Assembly: GCF_012922555.1 (NCBI RefSeq)
Contig: NZ_WIPK01000012.1
Coordinates: 1-64,000, forward strand
Direction: 5' to 3'
DNA length: 64,000 nt
DNA from: Paraclostridium dentum
GTDB lineage: Bacteria > Bacillota > Clostridia > Peptostreptococcales > Peptostreptococcaceae
In this document: positions 63,101 to 64,000 of the stretch, piece by piece
Layout: each line of letters opens with the position of its first letter
Position numbering within the stretch: position 1 is the stretch's first letter
Translations under genes and position numbers: made by a program
Notes under the pieces: generated by a model
Database searches by the model: none
What the model saw: the letters and a program-made list of their open reading frames with translations, nothing else
Told to the model about the DNA's origin: nothing

Positions 63101-64000
63101 TGTAAACTTTAGAGATGTTATACCAACAGGATTAACTTTTGTTACAGATTCTGTAACTATAAATGGAGTATCAAAACCTGGATTTAATCCATATTCAAGC
63201 TTTACTTTAGGAGATATAATATCAGGAGATACGGTTGTAGTTAAATTTGATGCAACTGTAAGCTCATTGCCGACACCTTCATTAATTAGCAATATAGCTA
63301 GCTTAACATTTGCATATAAAATAGATCCTAATGGAAGCGATTTATATGGGCAAACAAATTCTAATAAAGCAGATACTCAAATAAACTTAGGTTCACTGAA
63401 TCTGACTAAGACTGTAAATAAAAACTATGCAACAACAGGAGATACAATAATATATACAGTAGTTGTAACTAATAATGGAAATGTAAATGCAACTGATGTA
63501 ATTTTCACAGATAATTTACAATCAGATGTAACATTTAATACAGGATCAGTTAAAATAGATGGAGATATTTATGAAAATTATGATCCTAATCAAGGATTTA
63601 GTTTAGGAACTATAGAACCGTTGGCTAGTGTAACTGTTTCATTTACTGTTACGGTAATACAACAACCGACACATGACTCAGTACTAAACTATGCAGTAGG
63701 AACATTTAATTATAAGGTTAATCCTAGTGGTCAAAATTATAGTAAATCATCAATATCAAACACTGTGTATACTATTATAATTTATCCTAAGTTAAGTATG
63801 GCTAAGTCTGTAAATAAATTATATGCAACTTTACAAGATACATTAAATTATAATGTGTTAGTTAAAAATGATGGAAACACAACTATATCTAATTTAGCAT
63901 TTGCAGATACATTATCAAATGGAGCTATATTTAAAACTGGAACAGTAACAATAGATGGTGTTAGTTACCCTGATTATGATCCAATAGCGGGATTTAACTT
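57177..64000 (+). CDS. Giant tandem DUF11-repeat protein (partial, runs off window end)
   Basis: At least 2274 residues, with no stop before the window end. Start: GTG at 57177, 7 bases after a perfect AGGAGG; an ATG at 57135 is also in frame but poorly preceded. Residues 1-350 are a distinct, Gly/Asn/Ser-rich head (SLTPRFTAIDKAVLVATGNS); from about 58240 come DUF11 repeats of roughly 131-133 residues with the consensus KSVDKxYATVGDxLTYTVxI, a GSVxINGxxxPxYNPxxGF core and SNxVTTxI ending. Fourteen are complete and the fifteenth is cut by the window. No signal peptide. It probably builds a fibrous or layered surface structure; spore appendage or exosporium is inferred from the SPOCS neighbours. 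Confidence 0.88.
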   Translation, partial: MSLTPRFTAIDKAVLVATGNSFVVCGSTTATGSNTSDMIKPDGGTTRDWAEAGSTASLNILSNSTILYAELLWYSTVKSNVQGAQDLRSIQDNPITFTTSKGSYQISPQYTDTNTGTSGTVDRYRAADVTSYIQNSLSGNYTVSNVPISVPDTGLSNSRGGWTLSVVYRNDSLPPQKVIYLSGISVAKPGAPLQTTISGFTTSSDISKLKGNVFIACANGEPINGNDFAYAGPSFAELSNIGNSVDSPNPNPGTSPNNPGNNFFSGLINVVNPLNSNNGLLNINGTNGNNNNDGFVPTQKLGARNKWDITNVDITNTLIPNQTLLAGQVNSAETGDGVQLLAVGTQLNVNAPNMITKLDVYDIDGDGEYNIQVGEPLVYALSIKNDGSVDANNVIISANLDSSTTFIPGSVTINEVSYPTANISAGINLGTIPAKGVKNVLFTVRVNSVPNGGLLHQNVNYNYQFISGVDNITNYATTNTIEIIVQDGLLSISKSSSKSTAVVGDSITYTVDIKNIGTEIAQNLFFQDKIDLNCSFVDGSVIIDGIEYTEYNPVDGISLPNLPVGSSSKIVFQCKVNSLPASTKVYNNSCISFGYVFNQYGYLREKTIFSNTTSTTIQYVDIIGERCNNNNYPKVGDTVTYTLSLTNTGNINANNVQVLEPTIPGATFVNGSVKINGDIDPTLNPFNGFDLPEPIQPKETTEVEYKVLINELNPANLIENIAQVPFKYQISTETGVIQSEKDSNKVDTIANYTCMNIVESVDKDYATVNDILYYKVEITNNGNINSTNTVFLSNIQSETSFITDSVTINGIAYPSYNPNQGFTLGTICAGETVEVLYQVRVNSVPNPNIVYNQSDLVYSYQPDPNGNILTNTVYSNIVQTIINKASYTVTKSVDKAYAQPGDYIVYTTVIQNTGNVDLTNIKFVDYLGIYLTFYEGSLYVNGINYPNYNPNTQFPIENLHPGDTATIVFGATILGNTPVGYIPNTSEVTLSYKETPYSPVVSKTVYSNTVKTYDPYAQIDIVKSVDKSYAGVGENLTYSFTVENNGSASANNVIFSDILQSQISFVSGSVYVNGVNKPNYNPQTGFNLGTINIGQVVNIEFKIKVDSLPNPNTVKNNATASYSYYIDPNQQPISKTSTSNTVTTIINSYSATLTKLVNKSYAVVGDVLDYEVVASNTGTIPLTNVTFKDLIPSGATFVDGSVFVDGVNKPSANPNSGFTISDVLPGGNVVVMFKATVTSVPNPPQINNIASINFKYQLSPTSPYIDGTLTSNTTTTNIRNINVTNTKSVDKTYATVGDKLTYTSVITNNSNINITDTMFTDLVPNNTTFVSGSVKIGSTAYPDYDPNIGFTLDTITPGSSVTVKFDVTVESVPNNGYVTNTSNINYSYKIDPNGSSIVSNTTSNSVTTYIRLGNLTVTKAADRTVVRLNNIITYSFVIYNTGNTILKNLMFTDMIQEESVFNDGSVYVNGVNKPNYNPETGFSLDDIDIGHQTTVSFSVTTEQLPLDNKLLNKASVQYSYYVDPNGSPTTKSKDSNTTTVYVYDTIVSANKSVDKSIAKLGDTLNFSIDITNDGNVPAEFVEFIDNLDTHLKFVKDSVYINGQQKIGYDPNNGFSLADIQPNTTTTVTFKATIDSRPLDNTIYNFATINYKYTVGTELVNATINTNTTMTFVAVGELTLTKSVNTNYATVGDNLSYSVIIKNTGSVNATNLTFTDLMPSATSFNSGTVVVDGTPKPTFNPVDGFALSDLTPNQYHVVSFSIHVDSLPQSGKVENTADVEFTYKLTPTDNPVTITSTSNKVTTFINLGLLNLTKSVDKMYATINDVLTYTINIVNQGNSTCSNVIFKDLVQIDASFVSGSVYVNGSNKPDYDPNVGFSLSDITGYGNATVSFKVKVNSIPPGDYTLYNTATTNYSYKIDPDKTPVSKQSTSNTVSTVINVGSLTATKSVSKSYATIGDVLTYTVNIFNDGNVVAKNVNFRDVIPTGLTFVTDSVTINGVSKPGFNPYSSFTLGDIISGDTVVVKFDATVSSLPTPSLISNIASLTFAYKIDPNGSDLYGQTNSNKADTQINLGSLNLTKTVNKNYATTGDTIIYTVVVTNNGNVNATDVIFTDNLQSDVTFNTGSVKIDGDIYENYDPNQGFSLGTIEPLASVTVSFTVTVIQQPTHDSVLNYAVGTFNYKVNPSGQNYSKSSISNTVYTIIIYPKLSMAKSVNKLYATLQDTLNYNVLVKNDGNTTISNLAFADTLSNGAIFKTGTVTIDGVSYPDYDPIAGFN
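58236..64000 (+). repeat. Tandem array of about 395-bp DUF11-coding repeats
   Basis: The SVDK-type repeat start recurs near 59451, 59847, 60239, 60637, 61036, 61434, 61825, 62218, 62611, 63011, 63409 and 63805, a period of 391-400 bases. Three more diverged units precede them. The repeats have drifted at DNA level but keep strict length, pointing to selection on the protein fold. Confidence 0.85.

Noticed and set aside
57143-63292. Minus-strand open frames inside the giant DUF11 gene
   Set aside because: They lack ribosome binding sites, give low-complexity Ser/Leu/Ile-rich products and are shadows of the long plus-strand frame.

Overview
The window is very AT-rich, with purine-rich AGGAGG-type ribosome binding sites, short intergenic regions and many intrinsic terminators. 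The gene content is that of an anaerobic, endospore-forming Firmicute: B12-dependent glycerol/diol dehydratase, 1,3-propanediol dehydrogenase, a CooS-type CO dehydrogenase, a molybdopterin oxidoreductase, HypA, SPOCS/DUF3794 proteins and a CD1871A-type CXXC peptide. The best guess is a Peptostreptococcaceae-like clostridium (Clostridioides/Paraclostridium/Romboutsia neighbourhood). The species cannot be fixed from sequence reading alone. No rRNA, tRNA, CRISPR array, insertion sequence or prophage was found.

Layout. 1-596 (-) is the N-terminal part of a protein whose body strictly alternates D/T with A/S; a 1.2 kb non-coding stretch follows. 1.8-5.4 kb: POT-family peptide transporter, then a three-gene thiol/redox operon (lipoprotein thioredoxin, 45-residue CXXC membrane peptide, membrane ferredoxin). 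5.5-7.4 kb: an HTH-desulfoferrodoxin fusion regulator, an LSm-like small protein and an OmpR-type response regulator. 7.5-12.9 kb: murJ, a Bce-type ABC exporter with a membrane lytic-transglycosylase-like protein, and an HxlR regulator. 12.9-14.4 kb: a DUF5692-like membrane protein and hypA.

14.6-24.4 kb is the glycerol-to-1,3-propanediol locus: PocR-type sensor and AraC-type response regulator, dehydratase large/medium/small subunits, two-subunit reactivase, GlcG/HbpS-like protein, dhaT and glpF. No microcompartment shell genes are present. The sensor lacks its phosphoacceptor His (N219) and the regulator lacks the conserved switch Ser/Thr (M81). A 29-30 bp direct repeat spaced 51 bp lies before the dehydratase operon.

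24.5-40 kb: cupin, DUF6143-like protein with terminal Cys, chemoreceptor, patatin, duplicated tail-anchored protein, cheV, GNAT, molybdopterin oxidoreductase, thioredoxin-like protein behind a sigma-54 promoter, a sigma-54 activator, GH25-LysM lysozyme, DUF975 membrane protein and a LysR gene divergent from cooS. 40-51.9 kb: cooS, copA-copZ behind a CsoR-type operator, mprF, a HAD phosphatase, and a PatB/MalY-type C-S lyase plus NhaC-type antiporter behind a second sigma-54 promoter.

52-64 kb appears to be a surface-structure locus: a SPOCS protein, a DUF11-SPOCS fusion, a 1144-residue DUF11-type protein (-) and a divergent giant protein with at least 14 complete DUF11 repeats running off the window. 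None has a signal peptide, which fits assembly from the mother-cell cytoplasm onto the spore (coat, exosporium or appendage) better than secretion. This is an inference from domain content. With the D/T-A/S repeat protein and the DUF6143-like protein it is the most likely place for an under-described system.
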